Positions 33,648 to 42,360 of a stretch of DNA of 44,107 nucleotides are shown here, piece after piece (within the stretch, counting starts at the first letter, position 1; each line of letters starts with the position of its first letter). The notes beneath the pieces were generated by a model. That model made no database searches. It was not told the DNA's origin and saw nothing but the letters and a program-made list of their open reading frames with translations. Location: NCBI GenBank assembly GCA_964459065.1, contig CAYWMN010000001.1, positions 1 through 44,107 on the forward strand. Reading direction: 5' to 3'. The position numbers were made by a program, and so were the translations under genes. Origin of the DNA: JAMCXS01 sp964459065. Lineage in GTDB: Bacteria; Acidobacteriota; Terriglobia; UBA7540.

Positions 33648-33729
33648 CTTTGTGCCGGAGAATGCCGTCCGCCAGGCTGCCGAAGGCGCGGCGCTGCGAC
33701 GGGCGGGACCGATGCCGGAAGATGACCTG

Positions 33730-34725
33730 ATGGCGGCCATTGAAGTTAAAACACTGACCAAACGCTTCAACAGTTTTACCGCGGTTGACGCGCTGAGCTT
33801 CCAGGTTGAAGAGGGGGAAATCTTCGGCCTGCTCGGCCCCAATGGCGCCGGTAAATCGACGCTAATCCGTATGCTGACCACGCTGATCCCTCCGACCGAA
33901 GGCGTGGCCCTGGTCAATGGGTTCGACGTGACCCGGCACCCGAATGACGTGCGGCACTGCATCGGAGTGATTCCGCAAGCCATGACCTCCGATCTGGAAT
34001 TGACCGCGCTTGAAAACCTGAACATCTTCGCCAAGCTTTACGGCGTTTCGCGCGAGCGCCGTGGGCGGGTGGTCAAAGAATTGCTCGAGGCCGTGCAACT
34101 GGAGAAGTGGGCAGACCACCCGGTGAAAAATCTTTCCGGGGGAATGCGCCGCAGGCTGGAGATCGCCCGCGGGCTTGTCCATGAGCCCAAGATATTTTTC
34201 CTGGATGAGCCGACGACGGGACTGGATCCGACCAGCCGGATCGCCGTGTGGGAAATGCTGATGAAATTGAAGGAAGGGCGCGACCTGACCATTCTGCTGA
34301 CCACCCACTACATGGACGAAGCGGACAGGCTTTGTGATCATATTGCGATTGTGGATCACGGCAAGCTGGTGGCGCTGGACTCGCCGATGAGGTTGAAGGC
34401 TTCCATCCCGGCGGCAAGCTTTCTGGAAGTGAGCTTTTCCACCATCCCGGAAGGCTGGACCGAAGTGTTGAAGCAACTGCCCGAGGTCCAAAGCGTGCAG
34501 GAGCATGACCAAATCTTCCGCATTGCCTCGCACAATGGCCCGAGGACCACGATCGAACTGGTCGAGAGCGCGCGCCGCGCCAACATTGAGGTCTCCTCGC
34601 TTTCCGTGCAAAGCACAACGCTCGACGATGTTTTTACGCATTACACGGGCCGGCAATTGCGTGACGAACTGCAAGAGGGAAAATACGACATTAGTTTTAT
34701 GTACAAGACCGGCGGCGGGCGCTGA
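33730..34725 (+). CDS. ABC exporter ATP-binding subunit
   Basis: About 331 residues. The ABC ATPase has Walker A LLGPNGAGKST, signature NLSGGMRRRLEIARGL, Walker B IFFLDEPTTGLDP and H-loop LLTTHYMDEA; a C-terminal DUF4162-like domain follows. It resembles DrrA/YbhF drug exporters. The ATG at 33730 is used because GGAAG lies 8 nt upstream and the family begins AAIEVKTLTKRF; in-frame ATGs at 33712 and 33631 are possible, the last overlapping hlyD. Confidence 0.93.
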   Translation: MAAIEVKTLTKRFNSFTAVDALSFQVEEGEIFGLLGPNGAGKSTLIRMLTTLIPPTEGVALVNGFDVTRHPNDVRHCIGVIPQAMTSDLELTALENLNIFAKLYGVSRERRGRVVKELLEAVQLEKWADHPVKNLSGGMRRRLEIARGLVHEPKIFFLDEPTTGLDPTSRIAVWEMLMKLKEGRDLTILLTTHYMDEADRLCDHIAIVDHGKLVALDSPMRLKASIPAASFLEVSFSTIPEGWTEVLKQLPEVQSVQEHDQIFRIASHNGPRTTIELVESARRANIEVSSLSVQSTTLDDVFTHYTGRQLRDELQEGKYDISFMYKTGGGR

Positions 34726-34747
34726 GCGCGCTGCGGCGGATTGACTT

Positions 34748-35860
34748 ATGAACAGGATTTTGGCTCTTATCGAACGCGACCTGCGGAAGTTCTTCCGAAG
34801 TCCCGCCCTGATGATGGTCTCCATGGTTTTCCCGCTGGTGCAGCTGGTGGTGCTGGGATATGCCTTTGGTGGAAACATCAAGCACTTGACGGTGGGCGTG
34901 GTCAACCATGACCATGGGCTCCAGACGGTGAAGTTGCGGGAGATGTTTGGAGCCATCGCCGCGAACGCACAGACCTTTACAACCATTAACTACAACGATC
35001 AAAAACGAGCGATCCACGACCTGAGAGAAGGCCGGATTAACGCCGTCATCAACATCCCGCCCGATTTTTCAAGGGATACGCTTGAGAAGAACTCGCCCAA
35101 AGTCGCCCTGGTTGTGGACAACACCGACAACTTTGTCGCCAATGCGCTGGAAGGAAGCCTCACGCAGTTGGTTCAAGCGTTTAACCGGCCCAAGGTTCAG
35201 TCCCGGGTGGCCGGACAAGTGACGCTTTCGGTGGTGGAGCTTTATCCCTACGTGCCGTACATCCAGTACCTGCTGGCGGGCTCGGTGGTGCTGGCGATCT
35301 TTGTTTCCGCCATGATCGGCGGGGGAATCATTTACATCGATGACAAGGCGCGGGGAATTCACGAAGGCTATCTGGTAACTCCCATCACCAAATTCGAACT
35401 GATTATGGGCTTCAACCTGTCCGGTTCGTTAAAAGCGATTTTGGCGGGGCTGGTGCTCAGCACGATGGGCGCGCTCCTGGCGGGAATTCCGCATCCCATG
35501 GACCCGGTGCGCATCGTCCGGCTGGCGGTGGTGGTGATTGTGACTTCACTTGCTTTGATCAGCATGATGTTCCTGATGATGGTGCGCGTCAGTGACCCGC
35601 TGGTTCCGCGGGCGACCTTCGGAGTGATGAATACCTTGCTGTTTTTCCCCAGCGGCGCGGTTTATCCTGTGAATGGCTTTCCCCCGTGGATGAAGGCCAT
35701 TGCGCTGGTTGATCCGTTCACTTACGCGGTTCACGCTTTCAAATCCCTTTTCCTGAAGAATACGGGACTGGGCGCGATCTCCGGCGACTTGCTGTTTCTC
35801 TCTGTTTTTACGGTGCTGATGATGGGGTCTGCCACTCTGCTATTTCGGCGCACCCTTTAG
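34748..35860 (+). CDS. ABC-2 type exporter permease
   Basis: A 370-residue inner-membrane subunit. One N-terminal helix (SPALMMVSMVFPLVQLVVLGY) precedes an extracytoplasmic domain of about 150 residues, then five helices, including VVLAIFVSAMIGGGIIYI and NTLLFFPSGAVYPVNGFPPW. This is the YbhS/DrrB-like ABC2_membrane_3 architecture. Only one permease gene is present, so the pump is a homodimer or the second permease lies elsewhere. It is the last gene of the efflux operon. Confidence 0.92.
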   Translation: MNRILALIERDLRKFFRSPALMMVSMVFPLVQLVVLGYAFGGNIKHLTVGVVNHDHGLQTVKLREMFGAIAANAQTFTTINYNDQKRAIHDLREGRINAVINIPPDFSRDTLEKNSPKVALVVDNTDNFVANALEGSLTQLVQAFNRPKVQSRVAGQVTLSVVELYPYVPYIQYLLAGSVVLAIFVSAMIGGGIIYIDDKARGIHEGYLVTPITKFELIMGFNLSGSLKAILAGLVLSTMGALLAGIPHPMDPVRIVRLAVVVIVTSLALISMMFLMMVRVSDPLVPRATFGVMNTLLFFPSGAVYPVNGFPPWMKAIALVDPFTYAVHAFKSLFLKNTGLGAISGDLLFLSVFTVLMMGSATLLFRRTL

Positions 35861-35950
35861 GCGTAAGAAATTCTATAATGAGATTTTGGGGAACCTTTTT
35901 GCATTTGAAGTTTGAACTGAGATAATGCCCGTCAAGGTTAGGTGACAACC

Positions 35951-36358
35951 ATGCTCTTCGATTCCGAACCTCCCAAACCTCGCAAAGGAATTTTCAAGTA
36001 CATCCCTCTTCCGCTGATGATTGTTCTTATTGTTATCGGCATCGTCATCGCGTATTTTGCGTTTCATAACTTGCCGGAAAAACGCGCGGTGGAGCGTTTT
36101 ATGACCGCACTCGAACAGGGACAATACCACGAGGCCTACAAGTTGTGGGAGCCCGCGCCCACTTACCATTTTCAGGATTTCATGCAGGATTGGGGTCCCA
36201 AGGGAGACTACGGAAAGATTACGACGTACAAGATTCTCGATGTCGAATCCAAGGGCAGCGAACTTGTGGTCGTCATCTTGCAAGTCAACAATCAAACACC
36301 GCCGCTTGCCCTGGTGGTGGACCGTAAGTCAAAGGGGCTTGCCTATTCGCCGTTCTGA
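35951..36358 (+). CDS. Small membrane-anchored protein of unknown function
   Basis: About 135 residues. A proline-rich N-terminus (PPKPRKG) leads into one membrane helix (LPLMIVLIVIGIVIAYFAF). A soluble C-terminal domain follows, EQGQYHEAYKLWEPAPTYHFQ to LALVVDRKSKGLAYSP, with the pattern of a small NTF2-like or DUF4878-type fold. I do not recognise a named family. A GTG at 35942 opens the frame but the ATG at 35951 has the better-spaced AGG. Its 3' end overlaps the convergent kinase gene by 16 nt. Confidence 0.7.
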   Translation: MLFDSEPPKPRKGIFKYIPLPLMIVLIVIGIVIAYFAFHNLPEKRAVERFMTALEQGQYHEAYKLWEPAPTYHFQDFMQDWGPKGDYGKITTYKILDVESKGSELVVVILQVNNQTPPLALVVDRKSKGLAYSPF

Positions 36359-37395
36359 AGGTTTCGCTTATCTTGTCGACCCAACCGTTCGGCTTGCGCA
36401 GGTTTTCCCAAGAGCGTTTCCAGCAGCCGGGTTTCACGATCATCCGTGGGGCTCAATTTGCCCTCGACGCGAGCCATGGCAAGACCGGCCAGTTCGGCGG
36501 CCTCTTCCATTCCCGCGCCGGATGTGAATGCCAGAGCCAGGATCGCCAGCATCGCGTCCCGGGCGCTGGTGAAGTCGCCGGCGGGTTGGGCAGCGCCGGC
36601 GATTTGATCGACCGCGCCTCCCTTGCCAAACAACATCACGCCCACTTGATCCCCTGCGATCAACAGATAAGAGCAATCGAGTAAGGCCAGAAGTTGGCGT
36701 CCGGCCGCTTCCAGATTAATGCGGTTGCGCATGGAGCGCCCCGCCATGATCTCCGCGTCATGCAGGCCGGCGACCACAGCGGTTGAGTGGCGGCAGATTT
36801 CCGGATGCTCGGGTTTGGGAGCCACAAACACTGGGATCCTCCGCTGGCGGGCGATAGCGGTGATCTGGCTGCAGAGTTCATTTTGGACGGTACCCTTGCC
36901 GTAGTCGGAAATGATCAGGCCATTCAGTTTGGGAGCCCAGCCTGCGAAGCTTCGCGTCAGCCGCGCGACCGTCTTGGAGGAGATGGGAGCAGGTTTTTCA
37001 AAGTCGACCCTCAAGACCTGCTGTTGATGTGCGGCAATCCGCAGCTTGCGCGGCGTGACCCGCCCTCGTTCCCGGACGAGATTGTCACAAAGGATGCCAC
37101 GTTTGCCCAGTTCCTTGGAGAGTTGATTGCCGGTTAGATCCGTCCCGACCGCGCCGAAGGGAATCGGGCGGCCGCCGAGGGCCCGGATCTTGACGGCCAC
37201 GTTGACTGCTCCGCCCGGTGAAAGTGTGGAGTTTGGATAGCTGTCCATCAGGATGACGGGAACCGGGGCTTCCGGGGAAATACGGGTCGCTTCGCCCGAC
37301 AAAAGTTCGTCGAGCAGGCAATCGCCCAGCACGCCAATCGTCTGGCCGCCGAATTTCCGCAGCACCTTATTCGATTTTTCCTGAGTCCCTTTCAT
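36343..37395 (-). CDS. PfkB-family HldE/RfaE1-like kinase with altered active-site motifs
   Basis: A 350-residue ribokinase-fold protein closest in layout to the heptose-7-phosphate kinase domain of HldE: GVLGDCLLDELLSGEATRIS near residues 21-40, SPEAPVPV, LSPGGAVNVAVKIRALGG and LIISDYGKG. Key later positions differ: the usual DPK is APK (192-194), the NxxE loop reads GLHDAE (210-215), and GAGD is SARD (277-280), where the Asp is kept but both glycines are lost. Activity is doubtful, or the substrate differs. It is divergent from the heptosyltransferase, consistent with an LPS-core role. Confidence 0.8.
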   Translation of the reverse strand: MKGTQEKSNKVLRKFGGQTIGVLGDCLLDELLSGEATRISPEAPVPVILMDSYPNSTLSPGGAVNVAVKIRALGGRPIPFGAVGTDLTGNQLSKELGKRGILCDNLVRERGRVTPRKLRIAAHQQQVLRVDFEKPAPISSKTVARLTRSFAGWAPKLNGLIISDYGKGTVQNELCSQITAIARQRRIPVFVAPKPEHPEICRHSTAVVAGLHDAEIMAGRSMRNRINLEAAGRQLLALLDCSYLLIAGDQVGVMLFGKGGAVDQIAGAAQPAGDFTSARDAMLAILALAFTSGAGMEEAAELAGLAMARVEGKLSPTDDRETRLLETLLGKPAQAERLGRQDKRNLQNGE

Positions 37396-37495
37396 CCCTT
37401 ACAATTCCAATGGCCGGCTGCCTGCGCGAAGTTGACGCAAAACCAACGCTATTCTACCTTAATCAGGAGAGATTTCGGAGAAAGGAAGTCTGGTC

Positions 37496-38605
37496 TTGTC
37501 AGTTTCTGCGCGGGGAGTGTTGCCGGCCAATCCTGGCTTGCGGGGAAGGCCCCGGATCCTGGTCGTTCGTGCCGGAGCCATTGGCGATACGCTGATGGCG
37601 ACGCCGCTGGTTCGCGCGCTGCGTCGCACTTTCCCGGAGAGCTACCTTGTCTTCCTATCCTCCGCCTCGGCCTTTGGTGTCATCCGCCACAATCCGCATC
37701 TCAACCAGGTTATCACGCTTAAGTATCGCCACTTACCATCCTGGTTGAGTTCAGAAAAATGGAGAATCCATCGCACCCTCCGCCGGCTTGATTTGGATTG
37801 GGCGCTGGTTCTTGAGAGCAATCGGGAGTTTGTTGATCTGGCGCTGAAGGGGCGCGCCCGCCGGATTATTGCCTACGGCGCCGAGGCTCACGGCCCGGGA
37901 CTTGAACGCGCGGTGTTTGACCCGCAGAGGCACTCGATCGAAAACCACCTTGCGGCGGCGCGTCCGATGGGGGTGACTCCGGACGGGCTGCACATGGAGC
38001 TTTATTACCCTCCGGAAGCTGATGCGTTTGTGGCCAAGCGGCTGGAGGATGCCGGCGTGGGGAACAACGACCTTCTTGTCGGTATTCACGCCGGATGGGG
38101 AGGCAGGGCCCGGAAGCCCCAGATGACTCGCTTAAAGGGCTGGCCGCCGGAGCGTTTTGCTGCCGTCATCCGGTGGCTGGTGAAGGAAAAAGGCGCGCAC
38201 GTGGCGCTCGCGGGGTCCCGGGCAGACCACCCGCTCATGGAGTTTATCGCCCGGGCGTCCGGCGTCGGGTGCCTGAACCTTGCAGGCAGTCTTTCCTTGA
38301 CGCAGTCGGCGGCACTGCTCCGCCGGCTGAACGCGTTCCTGACGGTTGATTCCGGACCCGCCCATATGGCGGCGGCGCTGGGCACGCCTCTTGTGACGCT
38401 ACTGGGGCCTGCCATTATCGAACAGACTGCACCCCTGGCGCCCGCGAGTCCCCTTCGGATTCTTTACCACCGCGTACCCTGCGCCCCGTGCTATGGAACG
38501 CCGCTGATGAAATCCTGCCAGGACAACATTTGCATGAAAGCGATTGAAGTCGAGGAAGCGGAGCAGGCACTCGAAAAGTTGTTGGATGCAGCGGTTGTTC
38601 CGTGA
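37496..38605 (+). CDS. GT9 family glycosyltransferase (heptosyltransferase-like)
   Basis: A 369-residue GT-B enzyme of family GT9, which transfers heptose from ADP-heptose to LPS core at the inner membrane. Diagnostic parts are ILVVRAGAIGDTLMATPLVRALRR, VGIHAGWGGRARKPQ and VDSGPAHMAAALGTPLVTLLGP. The start is a TTG at 37496 with AAGGAAG upstream. It shares a divergent promoter region of 100 bp with the HldE-like kinase, and the Trm112-like gene converges 9 bp after it. Acceptor unknown. Confidence 0.9.
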   Translation: MSVSARGVLPANPGLRGRPRILVVRAGAIGDTLMATPLVRALRRTFPESYLVFLSSASAFGVIRHNPHLNQVITLKYRHLPSWLSSEKWRIHRTLRRLDLDWALVLESNREFVDLALKGRARRIIAYGAEAHGPGLERAVFDPQRHSIENHLAAARPMGVTPDGLHMELYYPPEADAFVAKRLEDAGVGNNDLLVGIHAGWGGRARKPQMTRLKGWPPERFAAVIRWLVKEKGAHVALAGSRADHPLMEFIARASGVGCLNLAGSLSLTQSAALLRRLNAFLTVDSGPAHMAAALGTPLVTLLGPAIIEQTAPLAPASPLRILYHRVPCAPCYGTPLMKSCQDNICMKAIEVEEAEQALEKLLDAAVVP

Positions 38606-38614
38606 AGTCCGCTG

Positions 38615-38788
38615 CTAGGCCGGATCAATTTTGGCTTCGTCGACAAGCATAACTGGGATATCGTCCTGGATCGGGTAGACGCGGTGGCACTGCCCGCATT
38701 TCAGGCCCTGGCCGTCCTCCGTCATGGTGACAGGGGTCTTGCAAACCGGGCATGCCAAAATATCGAGTAGTTCTTGGTTGATGGCCAT
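38615..38788 (-). CDS. Trm112 family zinc-ribbon protein
   Basis: A 57-residue protein, translated by hand: MAINQELLDILACPVCKTPV, then a second CxxC as KCGQCHRVYPI, then DDIPVMLVDEAKI. This is the YcaR/Trm112 pattern with four Cys for one Zn(2+). In proteobacteria such genes sit beside lpxK/kdsB, and eukaryotic Trm112 activates methyltransferases; the bacterial role is unclear. GGGAG lies 8 nt upstream of the ATG. It converges on the GT9 gene, keeping an LPS-type neighbourhood. Confidence 0.9.
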   Translation of the reverse strand: MAINQELLDILACPVCKTPVTMTEDGQGLKCGQCHRVYPIQDDIPVMLVDEAKIDPA

Positions 38789-38911
38789 TGAGTTACTCCC
38801 AAGCGATGTCGTGTGTGAATTTAGCAGAATGGCCCAAGGAATTCAAGCGACGCCGAAGCAGGGTGGTTGGTCCGCTTGAAGTTCCAGTTTCGACCTCCTT
38901 CGGACTTTTCC

Positions 38912-39469
38912 TCAGTCGCCAATCGAACGAATAACCCTGGCGGGATTTCCTCCGACAAGAGTATTCGGAGGAACGTCCCTGGTGACGACCGAACCCGCCG
39001 CGACGACCGAGTTTTCGCCTACTGTTACGCTACCGAGGATCGTCGCGCCGGCTGCGATCCAGACGTTTCTTTCAATTACGATGGGCTTTGCGACGACGAA
39101 GGCGCGCCGCTGAGAAGGTTCGATGGGATGGCCGGAAGTGATGATGCTAACGTTCGGCCCGATCATCACATCGTCGGCAATATCAAGCCCGCCAAGGTCA
39201 TAAAAGGTGCAGTTCTGATTGACGAAAACATTGCGGCCGACGCTGATATCGACCCCGCCGGTTGTGTAGAATGGCGGAATTAATAAAAAGCTGTCGTCCA
39301 CCTTCTTGCCGATGAGATCGCTGAACAAGGCTCGGACTCTGTCCGCGTCGTTGAACGTCAAACGGTTGAGATTAGCGGTGATCGCGATCGCCCGTTTGAC
39401 GTTTGCCAACATGGTCGCTGACTCCGGCGTTCCCCTGCGAATTATCTTGGTACGAGCGTCATTCGCCAT
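38912..39469 (-). CDS. Hexapeptide-repeat sugar O-acetyltransferase
   Basis: A 185-residue left-handed beta-helix acetyltransferase of the maltose/galactoside acetyltransferase (NodL/LacA) type. The helical N-terminal segment is followed by turns such as GVDISVGRNVFVNQNC, GGLDIADDVMIGPNVSIITS, the catalytic His in SGHPIEP, and the CoA-side turns IERNVWIAAGATILGSVTVG and GSVVTRDVPPNTLVGGNPAR. The acceptor sugar is unknown. Start at ATG 39469 with a weak ribosome site. Confidence 0.9.
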   Translation of the reverse strand: MANDARTKIIRRGTPESATMLANVKRAIAITANLNRLTFNDADRVRALFSDLIGKKVDDSFLLIPPFYTTGGVDISVGRNVFVNQNCTFYDLGGLDIADDVMIGPNVSIITSGHPIEPSQRRAFVVAKPIVIERNVWIAAGATILGSVTVGENSVVAAGSVVTRDVPPNTLVGGNPARVIRSIGD

Positions 39470-39657
39470 TCGTCACTTTCCTCGGGTTGCGGTTGACCGT
39501 GTGTTTCGGACCCTGAAGGCCGCACCAAGACTCACTGAATTCGGTCACAAAGCTGAAGGGCCGGAATCCGCCCGGAGCGCCAATTCAAAATGACCCATTA
39601 CCCGAAGCACGGGGTGGCGTCAAACTGCCCGTGTCGAAAGGTGGGTCGTGCGGGAAT

Positions 39658-40014
39658 TTATCCCGGCGGCCAATGAAACACGCGGCCGCCCAGCACGTGA
39701 ACGTGCAGGTGAAAAACTGTCTGGCCGCCCCACGAGCCGTTATTGATCACTGTCCGGTAGCCCTTGGCCGCAAGCTGCCGCTTCTGCGCCAACTGTGCCG
39801 CGACGGCGAATAGATGCCCCAGCAGCGGCTCGTCGCTTGCCGCGGCCTCGCTGAGCGAGGGCAGGTGTTTGCGGGGCAGGACCAGCAAGTGAACGGGCGC
39901 TTGCGGATTGATATCTTCGATGGCTACGGCAAGGGCGTCTTCATACACGATTTTTGCCGGCCGATTCCTGCTGATGACCTGGCAAAAAAGGCAACTGTCC
40001 ACAAAGTCTTCCAA
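39658..40014 (-). CDS. HIT family nucleotide hydrolase
   Basis: A 118-residue HINT-type histidine triad protein: CLFCQVISRNRPAKIVYED, PVHLLVLPRKHLPSL and the triad HLHVHVLGG near the C-terminus. It hydrolyses nucleoside phosphoramidates. It starts with TTG at 40014, preceded 8 nt upstream by AAGGAG that overlaps the stop of the RlpA gene; the two genes are 11 bp apart and form an operon. Confidence 0.92.
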   Translation of the reverse strand: MEDFVDSCLFCQVISRNRPAKIVYEDALAVAIEDINPQAPVHLLVLPRKHLPSLSEAAASDEPLLGHLFAVAAQLAQKRQLAAKGYRTVINNGSWGGQTVFHLHVHVLGGRVFHWPPG

Positions 40015-40025
40015 GCAATTGCTCC

Positions 40026-40706
40026 TTAATTGAGTCGAACAATAAAGGCCCGGGTGGCAAGGTTGGCTGCGAACAGTTGCTGCTCCAGCTCTTTTGCCTC
40101 CCGCTCGCTACTAACGCTGCCCACCAGCACCCGGCTCAACGAAAGATGGCCTCGCTTAAGGCTTTGGATCATGACCGGCCGGAATCTCTTCTCGATCTTG
40201 TTCTTCAGCCGCTTCGCGTTCCGCGGGTTTGCAAACGCCCCGATCTGGACCGCGTAAATTCCTTTTGAGACGCTTGTGCCCAGCCGCAGAATTTGCAACC
40301 GTACCAGGGCCGTTCCCGACATGTGCATGGCGCGAGCCGCCGCGTAAGAAAGGTCAATGATCCGACCCTCGACAAAGGGCCCGCGGTCATTGATCCGCAC
40401 CACGACGCTATACCCGTTTTCAAGGTCATGCACTCGAACCATGGTTCCAAAAGGCAGCGTCCGGTGGGCCGCAGTCATCGCGTGCATGTTGTAAATTTCG
40501 CCGTCCGATGTCCGGCGGCCATTGAACGGACGGCCGTACCACGAAGCGATGCCTTCCTGGCCCTGGACGACCGGCGCCGGCGCTGCTGGGGATGGCGCCC
40601 GATGAGATCTGGGGCGGGCTGACGGTGGTCCGATCGGAGCTGCCACCTGGGGCGGGCGATGATGGCAGCTTGTCCACACCAGCGCCAGCGCCAGCAGCAG
40701 CCCCAC
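40026..40706 (-). CDS. rlpA: RlpA-family lipoprotein with SPOR domain
   Basis: About 226 residues. A hydrophobic signal GLLLALALVWTSC ends in a lipobox-like TSC. A Pro-rich linker leads to the RlpA/DPBB domain GIASWYGRPFNGRRTSDGE, MTAAHRTLPFGTMVRVHDL and VVRINDRGPFVEGRIIDLS, then a C-terminal SPOR domain (YAVQIGAFANPRNAKRLKNK), which binds denuded septal glycan. It is a septal lytic transglycosylase candidate. The start is uncertain: GTG at 40706 has no clear Shine-Dalgarno, and the frame is open further upstream without a good start codon. Confidence 0.88.
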   Translation of the reverse strand: MGLLLALALVWTSCHHRPPQVAAPIGPPSARPRSHRAPSPAAPAPVVQGQEGIASWYGRPFNGRRTSDGEIYNMHAMTAAHRTLPFGTMVRVHDLENGYSVVVRINDRGPFVEGRIIDLSYAAARAMHMSGTALVRLQILRLGTSVSKGIYAVQIGAFANPRNAKRLKNKIEKRFRPVMIQSLKRGHLSLSRVLVGSVSSEREAKELEQQLFAANLATRAFIVRLN

Positions 40707-40893
40707 CAGGGCGAGCTTTTGGAGCGCGCAACTGCGGTTTGTGAAGTTCAGCGTTTTGAACTCGCTTCCCTCTCGAGCTTCCGGTCCCGTTAAAGCCTGG
40801 ACGTTTGCGAGATGATCCGTTCCGGGGTTATTCTAGCCAAGCTGCAAGATCCAGACAAACGAAAATCGTACTGGGTTCTGGCGTTGGGTGGAA

Positions 40894-40899
40894 TATAAT
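40894..40899 (+). promoter_or_regulatory. -10 element of the rhomboid gene
   Basis: A perfect TATAAT with no clear -35. Transcription would start near 40906, which excludes the in-frame TTG at 40905 as a start and supports the ATG at 40938. Confidence 0.5.
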
Positions 40900-40937
40900 A
40901 TCTGTTGACGCTTGTGGGTCCGCAGTTTACAGCGCTT

Positions 40938-41879
40938 ATGCAACTTCCTCGTAAATTCTGGTTTAGGTTCCAGCAGTTCAAGAACTGGTGGCGCTCATCG
41001 TACGGCGCGAAGAGCGAATCGTACGACACTTCTCACCGAATGTGCCCTGAGTGCCGGGCGCTGATCGACCGCGACGCTAAGATTTGCCCGCTCTGCGGCG
41101 CAAAAACCGGGCCTTTGCGCGCCCGGGGGACGACCGTTGGCGGGCCGTCAAGAATCATGGGCGTTATTCCCATGCCCACCAGCGCAACCTCGATTCTGGC
41201 TGCGGTCATTGTCCTGATGTTCGTGGCGGAATGGTTCCTGACGCAAAGGGCGGGCGGGCCGGGGCAATCCGCCGGATTGTTTGGCGGAATTCGTGGCAAT
41301 GTCATGTACCGCCTGGGTGGATTGTACGGAATTGCAGTTATCTATCAGGACCAATGGTGGCGGCTGGTAACCGCCATGTTTCTGCACGCGGGCATTCTGC
41401 ACATTGGACTGAACCTGTGGGTTCTGTTCGATGTGGCGCCGGAAGTTGAAGGGCTCATGGGCGCTTCCAAGTTCATTGTCCTCTATCTTATTACGGGCGT
41501 GGTCGGCTACCTTGCCAGCCTGTGGTGGATGCCGGGAGCTCTTGCCATCGGAGCTTCCGGGGCGATTATGGGATTGATCGGAGCTCTGATTGGAGCCACC
41601 TTCCACCATGGACAGCTCGGGAAAGAATACCGGAGCATGCTGTGGCGGTGGGTCATTTACATCTTCATCTTCGGCTTGTTTTTCAGCGGGGTTGACAATG
41701 CCGCCCACCTGGGAGGCCTCGCCTCAGGGTTTATTCTTGGCTACCTGATTCCCGAGGGAGCGCCGCAAACCCGGACCAGTGAAAACCTGTGGAATGGTTT
41801 GGCGATTCTTTCGGTGGTCATCATTGCAGGGTCTTTCGCCCTCATGGCCCTGCAAATCAACAATCCGATTTTCAATTGA
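40938..41879 (+). CDS. Rhomboid-family intramembrane serine protease with zinc ribbon
   Basis: About 313 residues. A cytosolic N-terminus with a double CxxC zinc ribbon (MCPECRALIDRDAKICPLCG) precedes a six-helix rhomboid core. Catalytic Ser is in GASGAIMGLIGAL (about residue 207) and catalytic His in DNAAHLGGLASGFILGY (about 257), with the family WR-like loop in YQDQWWRLVTAMFLHAG and NLWVLFDVAPEVE. Rhomboids cleave membrane helices; the substrate is unknown. The start is chosen from the -10 position; a frame from TTG 40905 is longer by 11 residues. Confidence 0.9.
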   Translation: MQLPRKFWFRFQQFKNWWRSSYGAKSESYDTSHRMCPECRALIDRDAKICPLCGAKTGPLRARGTTVGGPSRIMGVIPMPTSATSILAAVIVLMFVAEWFLTQRAGGPGQSAGLFGGIRGNVMYRLGGLYGIAVIYQDQWWRLVTAMFLHAGILHIGLNLWVLFDVAPEVEGLMGASKFIVLYLITGVVGYLASLWWMPGALAIGASGAIMGLIGALIGATFHHGQLGKEYRSMLWRWVIYIFIFGLFFSGVDNAAHLGGLASGFILGYLIPEGAPQTRTSENLWNGLAILSVVIIAGSFALMALQINNPIFN

Positions 41880-41954
41880 TCCGGTACACGGCGACGCAGG
41901 CCGTGCAACCCAGAGTGGAAAAGGTGCTGACCAACCACGACTTCTGCCCGCAGT

Positions 41955-42284
41955 TTGTGTCATTCTCCTTCCTGTCGACCAAGCGTCAAGATCCGTAATA
42001 ACACCGACGGAAGCGTTTTCTTGGGATTTCGGCGCACCTCGCGGATCGAGTGCCCGCAGCCCTGCGAGCAGATCCGGGTGCAGGCACTCGCCGAAGGGCG
42101 GCTGGTGCCGGTGAAAATCGAAGCGGGAGTCGCTGTGTTCGAGTCCAAGGCGGGCTCAGCGTACGTTGTGTTTCACGCGGGGCGGGCGGCAACTGAACCT
42201 GAACTTCCCAAGCCCCGGCACGGAACCAACCAGTCACCCAAAACGTGGAACGGAAATCGCCTTGGCATGATACGGTTCTTCTAG
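41955..42284 (+). pseudogene. Possible remnant of a glycoside hydrolase C-terminal domain
   Basis: The open frame here reads EQIRVQALAEGRLVPVKIEA then GVAVFESKAGSAYVVFHAG. That beta-strand-rich pattern resembles the C-terminal beta-sandwich end of glycoside hydrolases. There is no start codon with a ribosome site, no N-terminal domain and a Pro-rich non-domain tail. I interpret it as the decayed 3' end of an enzyme gene in front of the intact DUF6259-type gene. Otherwise 41880-42360 shows nothing coding. Confidence 0.3.
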
Positions 42285-42360
42285 CTTTCCGGATTACTGA
42301 GACAGCCCCACCCCAGGACCGATATCCAGAGTTGTATAACTTTGAGGCAAGAGGAGAATG

